This document shows, piece by piece, positions 9,396-17,278 of a stretch of DNA of 64,000 bases. Within the stretch, counting starts at the first letter, position 1, and each line of letters starts with the position of its first letter. The stretch is from Enhydrobacter sp. (lineage in GTDB: Bacteria > Pseudomonadota > Alphaproteobacteria > Reyranellales > Reyranellaceae): the NCBI GenBank assembly GCA_026126105.1, contig JAHCJV010000016.1, forward strand, positions 19,147-83,146, in the 5' to 3' direction. The notes below the pieces were generated by a model. The model had not been told where the DNA came from. It did not search any database and saw only the letters and a list, made by a program, of their open reading frames with translations. Position numbers and translations under genes: made by a program.

Positions 9396-11027
9396 TCACG
9401 CGCAAAAGCCGTGCAGGTACCATTTGGCGCCGTTCAGCGGGCCGTCACGGAACAGCCAGAAGCGGCCGCCGTCGTCGTCCTCGACGCGGTAGTAGTCGCG
9501 TACCGGCGGGACGATGTTGGGCGGCATGATCCTGCCGCCGGGGCGCGGCCGCCACCATTCGTCGGCGATGCGTTCGGGGCCCTCGATGCGCACGAGGCGA
9601 TGGGAGTGGCGGCGCCAGACGAAGCGGCGCGGCGGCTCGTCGGGCATCTCGGCCATGGTTTCGACCAGCTCGGGCCGCTGCAGCAGCCGCGTCGGACGAA
9701 TTCCCTTCATCGAGGCGACGCGGGCCCAGGCGCCGTCCGCCGCTGCCGGCGCGGAGATCGGCGCCACGGTCTGCACGCGCTCGGGGATGTGGCTGTCGCG
9801 CGGCAGCAGGCGCACGACGTTGCCCGCGCCCAGGCGCAGCGCCAGCCGGTCGGCGAGATCGATCGTGCCGTCCTCGCCCAGCGGATTGGCCGTGATCGGT
9901 GCCGTCTCGGGCAGCGTGTCCTGCGCGCCGGTCCAGGTCTCGACCTCGGGTGCCGACAGGATCATCAGCTCGACGCCGAAGCCCGGATCGAGCTCGCCGA
10001 GCTTCTGCTCGAACAGCTTCATCAGCTTGGGGTTGTCGCGATTGGGCCGGCTGGTGCCGATGGCGGTGCGGTCGACCGAGCCGTCAACCCTGTAGAGCGC
10101 GATCTCGAGCTTGCGGGCGCCGACGCCCGCCTGCTCGAACTGCTGGCAGAGCGCGGCGAGCAGGCGGCTGGTCACGGCGGCGATGTCCTCCGGCCGGCCG
10201 ATCGGTTCGACGAAGGAAAGTCGCGTGCGGAAGGCAGGTGGCGGCCGGCGCGGCTCGATCGCCTCGCCGACCTTGCCGAGCGCCTGGTCGAGGCGGGTGA
10301 GCGGCTGGTCGCCGAAGCGGCGCGACAGCGGCGCGCGGGGCAGCGGGTAGAGATCGCCGATGCGGCGCAGCCCGAGCTTCAGGAAGGTCTCGAGGATCGG
10401 CTTGTCGAGCCGCAATCCGTCGACCGGCAGCGCGGCGAGCGCGTCGCGCTGGCCGTTGACAGGGCAGAACAGGGCGGCCTGCGTCTCGGCGAAGCGGGCC
10501 AGCGCCCAGGCCGCACCCGCCGTGTCGGCCATCGCGGCGCGGCAGGCGAAGTCGTGACGGCTCAGACGCTCGACGAGGTCGGCGAGCAGCGCGCGCTCTC
10601 CCACTTCCCCTGGACCGAAGAGATGGCCGCAACCGGTGACGTCGAGCAGCAGGCCCGCGTCGCCGCCGAAGCCGCCGGTGGCGCAGGCCTCGGCACCTTC
10701 CTCGGCCATGGCGTCGCCCAGCGGATCGATCGCGACCCACGGCGTATAGCGGTCGCACCAGTTGGCAATGGTCTCGATCAGGCGGCGATCGGCCAGCGGC
10801 TCGGCCGGCAAGGTGACGAGGTCGGGCACGAGGGTCCGTGAATCGGCCAGTCGCATGTACGGGCGCAGGCCGGCGGCGCGGGCATGCGGGTTGACCGCCG
10901 CGAGCCGCGGGCAGCTGTCGCGCCAGACGACGGTGGCGGCAGCCCTAGCCGACCAGTCTTTCGCGTCGAGGCGTGCCAGCCGATCGGTCGAGAGCTTGGG
11001 GAGCCACAGAGAGACAACGCGCTTCAT
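9396..11027 (-). CDS. imuB: ImuB, Y-family polymerase-like mutasome hub protein
   Basis: Catalytically inactive Y-family polymerase homologue (543 residues) that links DnaE2 and ImuA to the sliding clamp. The N-terminus VVSLWLPKLSTDRLARL aligns with the first catalytic motif of DinB but lacks its metal-binding aspartate, and LLLDVTGCGHLFG replaces the second acidic motif; both losses are characteristic of ImuB. The C-terminus carries the family signature DYYRVEDDDGGRFWLFRDG. The start ATG is preceded by CTGGAGTGG. The first 83 bases overlap the end of imuA in another frame, so the two are translationally linked. Confidence 0.95.
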   Translation of the reverse strand: MKRVVSLWLPKLSTDRLARLDAKDWSARAAATVVWRDSCPRLAAVNPHARAAGLRPYMRLADSRTLVPDLVTLPAEPLADRRLIETIANWCDRYTPWVAIDPLGDAMAEEGAEACATGGFGGDAGLLLDVTGCGHLFGPGEVGERALLADLVERLSRHDFACRAAMADTAGAAWALARFAETQAALFCPVNGQRDALAALPVDGLRLDKPILETFLKLGLRRIGDLYPLPRAPLSRRFGDQPLTRLDQALGKVGEAIEPRRPPPAFRTRLSFVEPIGRPEDIAAVTSRLLAALCQQFEQAGVGARKLEIALYRVDGSVDRTAIGTSRPNRDNPKLMKLFEQKLGELDPGFGVELMILSAPEVETWTGAQDTLPETAPITANPLGEDGTIDLADRLALRLGAGNVVRLLPRDSHIPERVQTVAPISAPAAADGAWARVASMKGIRPTRLLQRPELVETMAEMPDEPPRRFVWRRHSHRLVRIEGPERIADEWWRPRPGGRIMPPNIVPPVRDYYRVEDDDGGRFWLFRDGPLNGAKWYLHGFCA

Positions 11028-11754
11028 CGTTCCACTCCAGGAGCCAGGATGGCATCTCTTCGACCGAGGGCTGGCCGAAGCGGTTGCGCCGCAGCTCGAT
11101 CCGCCATCGCGGACGGTCGAGCTCGGGCGAAGGTGCCGAGGCGACCCGCCAGCGCGTCGCGCAGATGCTTTGCGGCGGTGCCGGCTGGCCGCGCAGAAGC
11201 AAGGCGGGCACGCCGTTCTTCTCGGCGGCGAGCGACAGGCGGCGGCCGGCGGTGGGATCGGCGGCGCGGGTCTCCCCGACGACGGCGGCGATGCCGGGCG
11301 TGCGCAGCCCTTCCTCCATCGCCCAGAACAGATCCTCGTCGCGCCGCGCCGTGACCATCAGCAGCCGCGCCGGGTCGATCCAGCCGGCCAGCGCCGGCGC
11401 ATAAGGCGGGGCGTCGGAGGCGCCCGAGGGCTGGCGGCACCACAGCAGGGTGCCGGAGCCCAGCCGACCGATCAGGAAGGCGGTGAAGGCCAGCGCCGCG
11501 CCGTCATGCGCTGCGACGCGCCCTGAGGGCGACGGACCCGCTTCGATCTCGTGCAAGGCGCCGGTCAGCAGGCCGCCGTCGGGCAGCAGCCGGTCGATCT
11601 CCGCCACGCCCAGCGGGACAGCCGCCCGGCCCGCGCGCTGGGTGCTATGGGCGCGCTCCAGCCGGCGCACCTGCTCGCGCAGGGTGGGCGGGACGGGACT
11701 CCCGCGGTCGTTGGCGACAGGAGGAGCAAAGGCGTGTGGGGAAATGACGGGCAT
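10945..11754 (-). CDS. imuA: ImuA, RecA-like mutasome accessory protein
   Basis: First gene of the SOS mutagenesis cassette; 269 residues, the usual size. The segment LGVAEIDRLLPDGGLLTGALHEI matches the start of the RecA/SulA-like fold of ImuA, though the Walker A loop is degenerate, as is typical. In other bacteria ImuA binds RecA and ImuB and is needed for translesion synthesis. The gene starts at an ATG after GAGGGGG, and a LexA box lies 39 bases upstream. Its 3' end overlaps imuB by 83 bases. Confidence 0.93.
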   Translation of the reverse strand: MPVISPHAFAPPVANDRGSPVPPTLREQVRRLERAHSTQRAGRAAVPLGVAEIDRLLPDGGLLTGALHEIEAGPSPSGRVAAHDGAALAFTAFLIGRLGSGTLLWCRQPSGASDAPPYAPALAGWIDPARLLMVTARRDEDLFWAMEEGLRTPGIAAVVGETRAADPTAGRRLSLAAEKNGVPALLLRGQPAPPQSICATRWRVASAPSPELDRPRWRIELRRNRFGQPSVEEMPSWLLEWNDEARCLSVAPQALDRSAGTPRRERLVG

Positions 11755-11792
11755 CGCCCCCTCGATCCGGGTTCAGGGTTGGGGGTAAAAAT

Positions 11793-11807
11793 GTTCTCTT
11801 TTTGTTC
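11793..11807. promoter_or_regulatory. LexA (SOS) box, alphaproteobacterial type
   Basis: GTTCTCTTTTTGTTC fits the alphaproteobacterial LexA site GTTC-N7-GTTC exactly. It lies 39 bases upstream of the imuA start, in the region shared with the divergent higBA genes. It is the expected site for DNA-damage control of imuA-imuB-dnaE2. Whether it also affects higBA, 88 bases away on the other side, cannot be told from sequence. Confidence 0.85.
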
Positions 11808-11843
11808 TATTCGTCGGTCGATCGAGAGTCAATGGCGGAGAGG

Positions 11844-11884
11844 ATAGTTATGTGCTACGTAACCGTTACGATCTCCATAACTAT
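11844..11884. promoter_or_regulatory. Concentric dyad, probable HigA operator
   Basis: Outer arms ATAGTTATG (11844-11852) and CATAACTAT (11876-11884) are perfectly complementary, and an inner palindrome GTAACCGTTAC (11859-11869) has exactly the same centre (11864). The 41-base dyad ends 10 bases before the higB start codon. Type II toxin-antitoxin operons are normally repressed by their antitoxin at such sites, so HigA autoregulation is the likely role. An RNA hairpin in the leader is an alternative. Confidence 0.65.
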
Positions 11885-11894
11885 GAGCTGACGC

Positions 11895-12182
11895 TTGATC
11901 GTAACCTTCGCGGACAAACGGACGGCCGCGCTTTTCGCCGGATATCCGCCTCGCAAGGGAATCTCATCGCGGCTTGCCATCGAGGCTCTCGCAAAGATGC
12001 AACAGCTTCATGCCGCCACGGCTCTCATCGATCTTCGCTCCCCGCCAGGGAACCGTCTCGAAGCGCTCAAGGGAGATCGCCGTGGTCAATTCAGCATCCG
12101 CGTCGACCGCCAATGGCGCCTCTGCTTTCGCTGGCAGGATAACGACGCCTATGACGTCGAACTCGTGGACTATCACGACTAG
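11895..12182 (+). CDS. higB: HigB-type mRNA interferase toxin
   Basis: A 95-residue RelE-superfamily toxin of the HigB/Killer family, starting MIVTFADKRTAALFAG and containing RLEALKGDRRGQFSIRV and the C-terminal WRLCFRWQDNDAYDVELVDYHD typical of ribosome-dependent HigB nucleases. The start is a TTG codon, chosen because the family begins exactly there; the nearest upstream in-frame ATG (11883) is followed by a stop. The toxin precedes the antitoxin, the reversed order characteristic of hig modules. It would cleave mRNA in the ribosome when free of HigA. Confidence 0.9.
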   Translation: MIVTFADKRTAALFAGYPPRKGISSRLAIEALAKMQQLHAATALIDLRSPPGNRLEALKGDRRGQFSIRVDRQWRLCFRWQDNDAYDVELVDYHD

Positions 12183-12191
12183 GAGTTTGTC

Positions 12192-12545
12192 ATGACCATT
12201 CGCCGAGAAGACATCGATGCCGGTCTCGTCGACTTCTCCGATATCGCGGGGGAAGGGCGCATTCCCCTGACCCACCCCGGCACAATCCTTGCGAAGCAAT
12301 TTCTGAAGCCGTTGCGCCTGACTCCCTACCGACTGGCCAAGGACATCAAAGTGCCGCTCAACCGCATCACCGCAGTCCTTGCCGGCAAGCGCGCGATCAC
12401 ACCGGATACGGCCTTGCGCCTGGCCCGTTATCTCGGGACGACACCGGCTTTCTGGACGAACCTGCAGGCGCATTACGATCTCGAAACCACCCGTCGACGC
12501 AACGAACGGCGCATCATCGCCGACGTCGTGCCGCTGGCAGCATGA
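12192..12545 (+). CDS. higA: HigA-type antitoxin, XRE family
   Basis: A 117-residue helix-turn-helix antitoxin. LTHPGTILAKQFLKPLRLTPYRLAKDI and the following RITAVLAGKRAITPDTALRLARYLG form the XRE DNA-binding domain, as in HigA. It neutralises HigB and probably represses the operon through the dyad upstream of higB. An AGGAG ribosome binding site lies 6 bases before the ATG, and the gene begins 9 bases after higB. The N-terminal extension of about 25 residues before the helix-turn-helix (TIRREDIDAGLVDFSDIAGE) is slightly longer than in short HigA proteins. Confidence 0.93.
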   Translation: MTIRREDIDAGLVDFSDIAGEGRIPLTHPGTILAKQFLKPLRLTPYRLAKDIKVPLNRITAVLAGKRAITPDTALRLARYLGTTPAFWTNLQAHYDLETTRRRNERRIIADVVPLAA

Positions 12546-12555
12546 GGAACGTCCG

Positions 12556-13395
12556 ATGTCGCTTCGCTTTTCCGCTGCCGCCCTGATCGCCGCCACCGTC
12601 GCCCTGCTGGCCGGCCCAGCCCTGGCGCGCTGTTCGAAGAACCTCGTGGAGAGATTGGGGCAGGGCACGCACTTCGCCTCGCTCGACCTCGCGCAGCTCG
12701 CAGCCGGCGGCGACGCGTCGCCAAATCGCGCGGTCATCACCTTCGTCGGCCATGCCAGCTACCAGATCGACACGCCGGAGGGGGTGCGGGCGATCACCGA
12801 CTACAACGGCGTGAACGGCTTCGGCCGCAATCCAGACATCGTCACGATGAACAACGCGCACAGCACGCACTTCACCGACGAGCCGGAGGACGGCATCACC
12901 TTCATCCTGAAAGGCTGGCCGAGCGAGCCGGGCGAGACCGAGGCCAAGCACGACGTGCGGCTCAAGGACATGCGGGTATGGAACGTGCCGACCAACGCGC
13001 GCGACTGGGGCGGCAGCTCGGCGCGCATCAACGGCAACTCCATCTTCATCTTCTCGATCGGCGATCTCTGCATCGCCCATCTCGGCCATCTGCATCATCG
13101 CCTGACCAAGGAGCATCTCGAGCAGATCGGCCGGATCGACGTGCTGATGGTGCCGATCGACGGCTCCTTCACCATGGGCGTGCCGTTCATGGCCGACGTC
13201 ATCCAGTCGATCGACCCGAAGATCGTGCTGCCGATGCACTATTGGGGCAAGTACCAGCTCGATCGCTTCGTCGGCCTGATGGCGCCGCTCGACGCCGACT
13301 TCGTCTGGCCGGACAAGCGCAGCATCGAGGTCGTGAAGGAGGACCTGCCCGAGAAGCTGACGGTGATCGCCGTCGCGGGCGAAGGCGGGGGTTGA
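12556..13395 (+). CDS. Periplasmic metallo-beta-lactamase-fold hydrolase (UlaG-like)
   Basis: A 279-residue protein with a signal peptide ending around ALARC. The metallo-hydrolase fold is suggested by VGHASYQID, MNNAHSTHFTDEP in the position of the HxHxDH motif, the second metal site region CIAHLGHLHH, and LPMHYWGKYQL. The HxHxDH motif is altered (HSTHFTD), so metal binding may differ from the norm. It starts at ATG 12556 after a GAGGA ribosome binding site, only 10 bases after higA, so it could be transcribed from the hig promoter. An in-frame extension to 12379 lies wholly over higA and is not credible. Substrate unknown. Confidence 0.85.
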   Translation: MSLRFSAAALIAATVALLAGPALARCSKNLVERLGQGTHFASLDLAQLAAGGDASPNRAVITFVGHASYQIDTPEGVRAITDYNGVNGFGRNPDIVTMNNAHSTHFTDEPEDGITFILKGWPSEPGETEAKHDVRLKDMRVWNVPTNARDWGGSSARINGNSIFIFSIGDLCIAHLGHLHHRLTKEHLEQIGRIDVLMVPIDGSFTMGVPFMADVIQSIDPKIVLPMHYWGKYQLDRFVGLMAPLDADFVWPDKRSIEVVKEDLPEKLTVIAVAGEGGG

Positions 13396-13405
13396 TCCCT
13401 GATCG

Positions 13406-13486
13406 TCCTGAGCGTAGCGAAGGACCTCACGCCAGACACGCGGTCCGTGTCTGATCGTCCGGCGAGATCCTTCGCTGCGCTCAGGA
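13406..13486. terminator. Inverted repeat between convergent genes, likely bidirectional terminator
   Basis: The 19-base arms TCCTGAGCGTAGCGAAGGA (13406-13424) and its complement with one mismatch (13468-13486) are separated by 43 bases. It lies exactly between the ends of two convergent genes. Sequences of this kind recur at 24.65 and 34.30 kb, so it is also one copy of a dispersed repeat family. There is no T-run, so terminator function is inferred from position only. Confidence 0.6.
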
Positions 13487-13496
13487 TGACAAAGTA

Positions 13497-14264
13497 CTAA
13501 AGCTCGCTCGAGACGAACTGGCTGAGTTCGGCGGTCTTGGGCTTCGCGAACAGCTCGGCGGTCGGGCCGCTCTCCCACACCTTGCCCCTGTGCATGAACA
13601 CCACGAGGTCCGCGACGCGGCGTGCGAAGCCCATCTCGTGCGTGACGGTGATCATGGTCATGCCGCGCCGGGCGAGATCCTCCATCACCGCCAGCACCTC
13701 GGAGGTGAGCTCGGGATCGAGCGCCGAGGTCACCTCGTCGAACAGCATGACCTGTGGCGACAGCGCCAGCGAGCGGGCGATTGCGACCCTCTGCTGCTGG
13801 CCGCCGGAGAGCTGCTCAGGATAGGCCGTGCGTTTGTCGGTCAGCCCGACCATGGCAAGCACTTCGGCGGCCTTGGCGTTTGCCTCCTCGCGCGATTGCT
13901 TCTTCACCAGGGTGAGCGCGAGCGTGATGTTCCGCTCGACGGTGAGATGCGGGAAGAGGTTGTAGCTCTGGAACACCATGCCGACGTCGCGGCGCAGCTG
14001 GGCGCGCGCGGCGCTGCCCGGCCGGCCGACCGCATGGTCGCACACCGTGATCGCACCGCCCTGGATCGTCTCCAGCCCGGCGATGCAGCGCAGCAGGGTG
14101 CTCTTGCCCGAGCCGCTGCGGCCGACGATGGCCACGACCTGGCCCCGGGAAATGTCGAAGCTCACGCCGTCGAGCACGCGCAGGGGGCCGAATTCCTTCA
14201 CGACGTCCTTGATGCTGACGATCGCTTCACCTGGCGATTCTCTTGTCGCTTCAGCGGCCGGCAT
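13497..14264 (-). CDS. Polar amino acid ABC transporter, ATP-binding protein
   Basis: A 255-residue ATPase of the GlnQ/HisP type. Walker A GRSGSGKST, signature LSGGQQQRVAIARSLAL, Walker B VMLFDEVTSALDPE and the family-typical THEMGFARRVADLVVFMHRG are all visible. It powers import through the two permeases encoded just upstream; its first 14 bases overlap the preceding permease gene. It is the last gene of the seven-gene cluster beginning with the FadR-type regulator. The substrate is probably a polar amino acid or a small acid; sequence does not decide. Confidence 0.95.
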   Translation of the reverse strand: MPAAEATRESPGEAIVSIKDVVKEFGPLRVLDGVSFDISRGQVVAIVGRSGSGKSTLLRCIAGLETIQGGAITVCDHAVGRPGSAARAQLRRDVGMVFQSYNLFPHLTVERNITLALTLVKKQSREEANAKAAEVLAMVGLTDKRTAYPEQLSGGQQQRVAIARSLALSPQVMLFDEVTSALDPELTSEVLAVMEDLARRGMTMITVTHEMGFARRVADLVVFMHRGKVWESGPTAELFAKPKTAELSQFVSSEL

Positions 14265-14898
14265 GGGCTTTCCTCTCGAGCGCGCGTGCCGCCAGCGACA
14301 GCGGGTAGCACATCGCGAAATAGATCGCGGCGACGATGGTGAAGATCGTGAACGGCTCGAAGGTCGAGTTGTTGACGATCTGACCCGCGCGCGCCAGCTC
14401 GACGAAGCCGATCACCGAGGCGAGCGAGGTGTTCTTCACGATCTGCACCATGAAGCCGACCGTCGGCGGGATGGCGATCTTCACCGCCTGCGGCAGGATC
14501 ACCCAGGCATATTGCTGGAAGCGGTTGAGGCCGAGGCAGTCCGAAGCTTCCCACTGGGTGCGCGGCACCGCCTCGATGCAGCCACGCCAGATCTCGCCGA
14601 GGAAGGCTGCGGCATAGAGCGTGAGCGAGAGGCCGGCCGCCACGATCGGCACCAGCTTGAAGCCCATGATGCCCAACCCGAAATACGACAGGAACAGTAC
14701 AATGAGCAGCGGCGTGCCCTGGATGAGCTGGATATAGCCGCTGGCGAGGACACGCAGTACGCCGATCCTCGACACGCGCAGCAGCGCCACGGCGAGCCCG
14801 ACCACCGAGCCGCCGACGAAGGCGATCAGCGACAGCAGCAGGGTCCATTGCGCGGCCTGCAGCAGGTAGATGAAATGGTTAGCGTTGAGCTGGATCAC
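14251..14898 (-). CDS. Polar amino acid ABC transporter, permease
   Basis: A 215-residue inner-membrane permease of the HisMQ family with about five membrane spans. The loop that contacts the ATPase is seen in EAVPRTQWEASDCLGLNRFQQY, and the partner-binding segment continues WVILPQAVKIAIPP. It pairs with the permease encoded 10 bases upstream and overlaps the ATPase gene by 14 bases. The initiator is the ATG ending at 14898. Confidence 0.94.
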   Translation of the reverse strand: MIQLNANHFIYLLQAAQWTLLLSLIAFVGGSVVGLAVALLRVSRIGVLRVLASGYIQLIQGTPLLIVLFLSYFGLGIMGFKLVPIVAAGLSLTLYAAAFLGEIWRGCIEAVPRTQWEASDCLGLNRFQQYAWVILPQAVKIAIPPTVGFMVQIVKNTSLASVIGFVELARAGQIVNNSTFEPFTIFTIVAAIYFAMCYPLSLAARALERKAHAGR

Positions 14899-14908
14899 GT
14901 CGACGTGC

Positions 14909-15592
14909 TCACAGGGCCGTGCCGAGCTTGCGCTTGCGCGCGAACAGCACCAGCCCGATCAGCCAGAAGGCGAAGCGGTAGAGCACCGACAGAGCGAGAT
15001 AGACGACGGCCACGATGATGTAGACCTCGAAGCTCCGGTAGGTGTCGGACTGCACGAGGTTGGCGGTGGCGGTCAGCTCCTCGGTCGAGATCTGCGACGT
15101 GATCGACGAGGCGAGCATCAGCAGCACGAACTGGCTGGACAGGGCGGGGTAGACGCGCTCCATTGCCGGCAGCAGCACGACATGGACGATGGTCTGCAGG
15201 CGCGTGAGGCCGAGGCAGTCCGCCGCCTCGAGCTGGGTGCGTTGGATCGACTGGATGCCGGCCCGCATGATCTCCGTCGTGTAGGCGCCCATGTTCACGA
15301 CCAGCGCGATCACGGCCGAGACCTCGGCGGAGAGTTTCAGGCCCAGGCTCGACAGGCCGAAATAGACGATGAAGATCTGCACCAGCAGAGGCGTGTTGCG
15401 GATCAGCTCGACGTAGAACGCGACCGGAGCCCTGACCCAGCGGTTGCCATAGACACGCAGCAACGCGCATACCGTGCCGACCGCGAGCCCGAGCGCGATC
15501 GACACGACAGTGAGCTGGATCGTGAGCCAGGCGCCGGCGACGAAGTCCGGCCACCTCTCGGCCAGGAACGCGAAATCGAACTTGTAGCTCAT
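14909..15592 (-). CDS. Polar amino acid ABC transporter, permease
   Basis: A 227-residue HisMQ-type permease with the conserved loop GIQSIQRTQLEAADCLGL. It forms a heterodimer with the next gene product. Its ATG overlaps the end of a perfect 29-base hairpin that separates it from the binding-protein genes, so the ribosome binding region is inside the stem and no clear Shine-Dalgarno sequence is exposed. This suggests translation of the permease is limited relative to the binding proteins. Confidence 0.94.
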   Translation of the reverse strand: MSYKFDFAFLAERWPDFVAGAWLTIQLTVVSIALGLAVGTVCALLRVYGNRWVRAPVAFYVELIRNTPLLVQIFIVYFGLSSLGLKLSAEVSAVIALVVNMGAYTTEIMRAGIQSIQRTQLEAADCLGLTRLQTIVHVVLLPAMERVYPALSSQFVLLMLASSITSQISTEELTATANLVQSDTYRSFEVYIIVAVVYLALSVLYRFAFWLIGLVLFARKRKLGTAL

Positions 15593-15659
15593 GCCGGGAG
15601 CGCGGGTCTCCAGACCCGCTCGGACTCATGAGCGGGTCTGGAGACCCGCGCTCCCGGCA
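15592..15659. promoter_or_regulatory. Perfect 29-base hairpin between binding-protein and permease genes
   Basis: The arms at 15592-15620 and 15631-15659 are perfectly complementary with a 10-base loop; the stem contains GCGGGTCTCCAGACCCGC. On the coding strand the hairpin begins 6 bases after the stop of the upstream binding-protein gene and ends at the start codon of the permease. The likely roles are protection of the upstream message from 3' decay and damping of permease translation. No T-run follows. Confidence 0.8.
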
Positions 15660-15665
15660 AAGAGA

Positions 15666-16454
15666 TCACCCGCCGACCTTCAGCAGCTGGTCGACCGGGA
15701 TGTCGACGCCATGCCACTTCTTGTAGATCTCGCCGAGCTTGCCGTTCTGCAGGTTGGTCTTCACCCAGCCGTCGACCCACGCCTTGAGCGCCGGCTCGTT
15801 CTTGCGCATGCCGATTGCGAGATAGTTGGTCTGCATCGTGATCTGCGACTCGGCGGTTCGAGCGGGATTCTTCTTGCTGATCGCCGGCAACAGCGAGCGC
15901 GCCGTGGCCAGAATGTCGACCTGGCCCGAGGCGAAGGCCAGTGCCATCGTGGCGTCGTCTTCGTAGCGCACCAGCTGCGCGCCCTTGGCCTCGCGCGTGA
16001 GGTCCGTGTCCTGAGTCGTGCCGCGCACGACGGCGACCTTCTTGCCGGCAAGGTCGGCGTAGCTGGACAGGGTCATTCCCTTCAGCGCGCCCACGACTGA
16101 CGGATGGTCGGCATAGGGGATCGAGAAATCGATCACCTTGGCGCGGTCGGGCGTGATCGACAGGGTCGAGACCACGAGGTCGGCCTTGCCGGTCTGCAGG
16201 ATCGGAATGCGGGTCGGTCCCGTGGTGACCACGATCTCGAGCTGGACGCCGAGATCCTTGGCCAGCAGCGCTGCGGTGTCGATATCCGACCCGGCAGGCT
16301 GCATCTTGTCGTCGGTCATGCCGAAGGGCGGGATCGCCGTGTCGATGGCGATCCTGACCTTGCCGGCTTTCCGGATGTCGTCGAGCGTGTCGGCGTGCGC
16401 GATGGTGACGAGCGAGAGCAGGGCGATGAGGGCGCCCGCGAGCACTGTCTTCAT
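15666..16454 (-). CDS. Amino acid ABC transporter substrate-binding protein, copy 2
   Basis: A 262-residue periplasmic binding protein of family 3 with a signal peptide cut near ALVTIAHA. The mature part begins DTLDDIRKAGKVRIAID, and has GKADLVVSTLSITPDRAKVIDF and GKKVAVVRGTTQDTDL, the usual ligand-binding segments. It is clearly paralogous to the protein encoded immediately upstream (7 bases apart), so the transporter has two binding proteins of possibly different specificity. A strong hairpin follows the stop codon. Confidence 0.93.
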   Translation of the reverse strand: MKTVLAGALIALLSLVTIAHADTLDDIRKAGKVRIAIDTAIPPFGMTDDKMQPAGSDIDTAALLAKDLGVQLEIVVTTGPTRIPILQTGKADLVVSTLSITPDRAKVIDFSIPYADHPSVVGALKGMTLSSYADLAGKKVAVVRGTTQDTDLTREAKGAQLVRYEDDATMALAFASGQVDILATARSLLPAISKKNPARTAESQITMQTNYLAIGMRKNEPALKAWVDGWVKTNLQNGKLGEIYKKWHGVDIPVDQLLKVGG

Positions 16455-16461
16455 GGCGCGC

Positions 16462-17250
16462 CTACTGCTTGACGATCAGCTCGGGCAGGTCGGTGCCGAA
16501 GTACTTCTTGTTCAGCTCGTTCAGCTTGCCGTTCTTGATGTTCGCGAGAACCCACTTGTTGACTTCCTCGACCAGCCGCTTCTCGTCCTTCTTGATGCCG
16601 ATGCAGAGCTTGAAGTTGTCGAGCACGAACTTGACCTCGACCTGGCGGGCCGGGTTCTTCTTGTCGAGCTGAGGCACGAGCATCTCGGCGGTCGAGAAGA
16701 TGTCGACCTGGCCGCTGAGGAAAGCCTGCGCTTCGGTGGCATCGTCCTCGTAGCGCACCAGCTTCATGCCCTTGGGGCCTTCCTTGGTGAGCTGGGTGTC
16801 GTGCGTGGTGCCGCGCACGGTGCCGACCGTCTTGCCGTCGAGGTCGGCCAGGCTCTTGACGTTGACCGACTTCGGCGCGGCGATCACGGTGCGCAGCACG
16901 GCATAGCCGAGCGAAAAGTCGATCACCTTGGCGCGCTCGGCGGTGTAGGACAGGCTCGAGATCACGAGATCGGCCTTGCCGGTCTGCAGCGAGGGAATGC
17001 GCGTGGCGCCGGTGGTCGGCACGTGCTCGAACTGCAGGCCCCAATCCTTGGCCAGCATCCTGGCGGCGTCGACGTCGAGACCTGCCGGCTGCATCTGGGC
17101 GTCCGTCATGCCGTAGGGCGGCACACCGAGATCGATGGCGATGCGGATCTTGCCCGATTTCTTGATGTCGTCGAGGGCGTCTGCATTGGCCACATGGCTC
17201 GCGCCCATCATCGCCGCGACGGCCAGGGCCGCCATCACAATTCTCTTCAT
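16462..17250 (-). CDS. Amino acid ABC transporter substrate-binding protein, copy 1
   Basis: A family 3 periplasmic binding protein of 262 residues with signal peptide MKRIVMAALAVAAMMGASH. The mature protein begins DALDDIKKSGKIRIAID and shares MTDAQMQPAG, LQTGKADLVIS and RYEDDATEAQAFLSGQVDI with copy 2. The ATG ending at 17250 is chosen because it has a strong ribosome binding site (CCGGAGGAAACG) and starts a good signal peptide; the open frame extends upstream into the rpiB gene. It lies 28 bases after rpiB. Confidence 0.94.
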   Translation of the reverse strand: MKRIVMAALAVAAMMGASHVANADALDDIKKSGKIRIAIDLGVPPYGMTDAQMQPAGLDVDAARMLAKDWGLQFEHVPTTGATRIPSLQTGKADLVISSLSYTAERAKVIDFSLGYAVLRTVIAAPKSVNVKSLADLDGKTVGTVRGTTHDTQLTKEGPKGMKLVRYEDDATEAQAFLSGQVDIFSTAEMLVPQLDKKNPARQVEVKFVLDNFKLCIGIKKDEKRLVEEVNKWVLANIKNGKLNELNKKYFGTDLPELIVKQ

Positions 17251-17278
17251 CGTTTCCTCCGGTAGCTTTCGTTGAACT

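Noticed and set aside
12379..12556. Longer N-terminus for the metallo-beta-lactamase-fold protein
   Set aside because: The extension is wholly inside higA in another frame, and the ATG at 12556 starts a clean signal peptide with a ribosome binding site.
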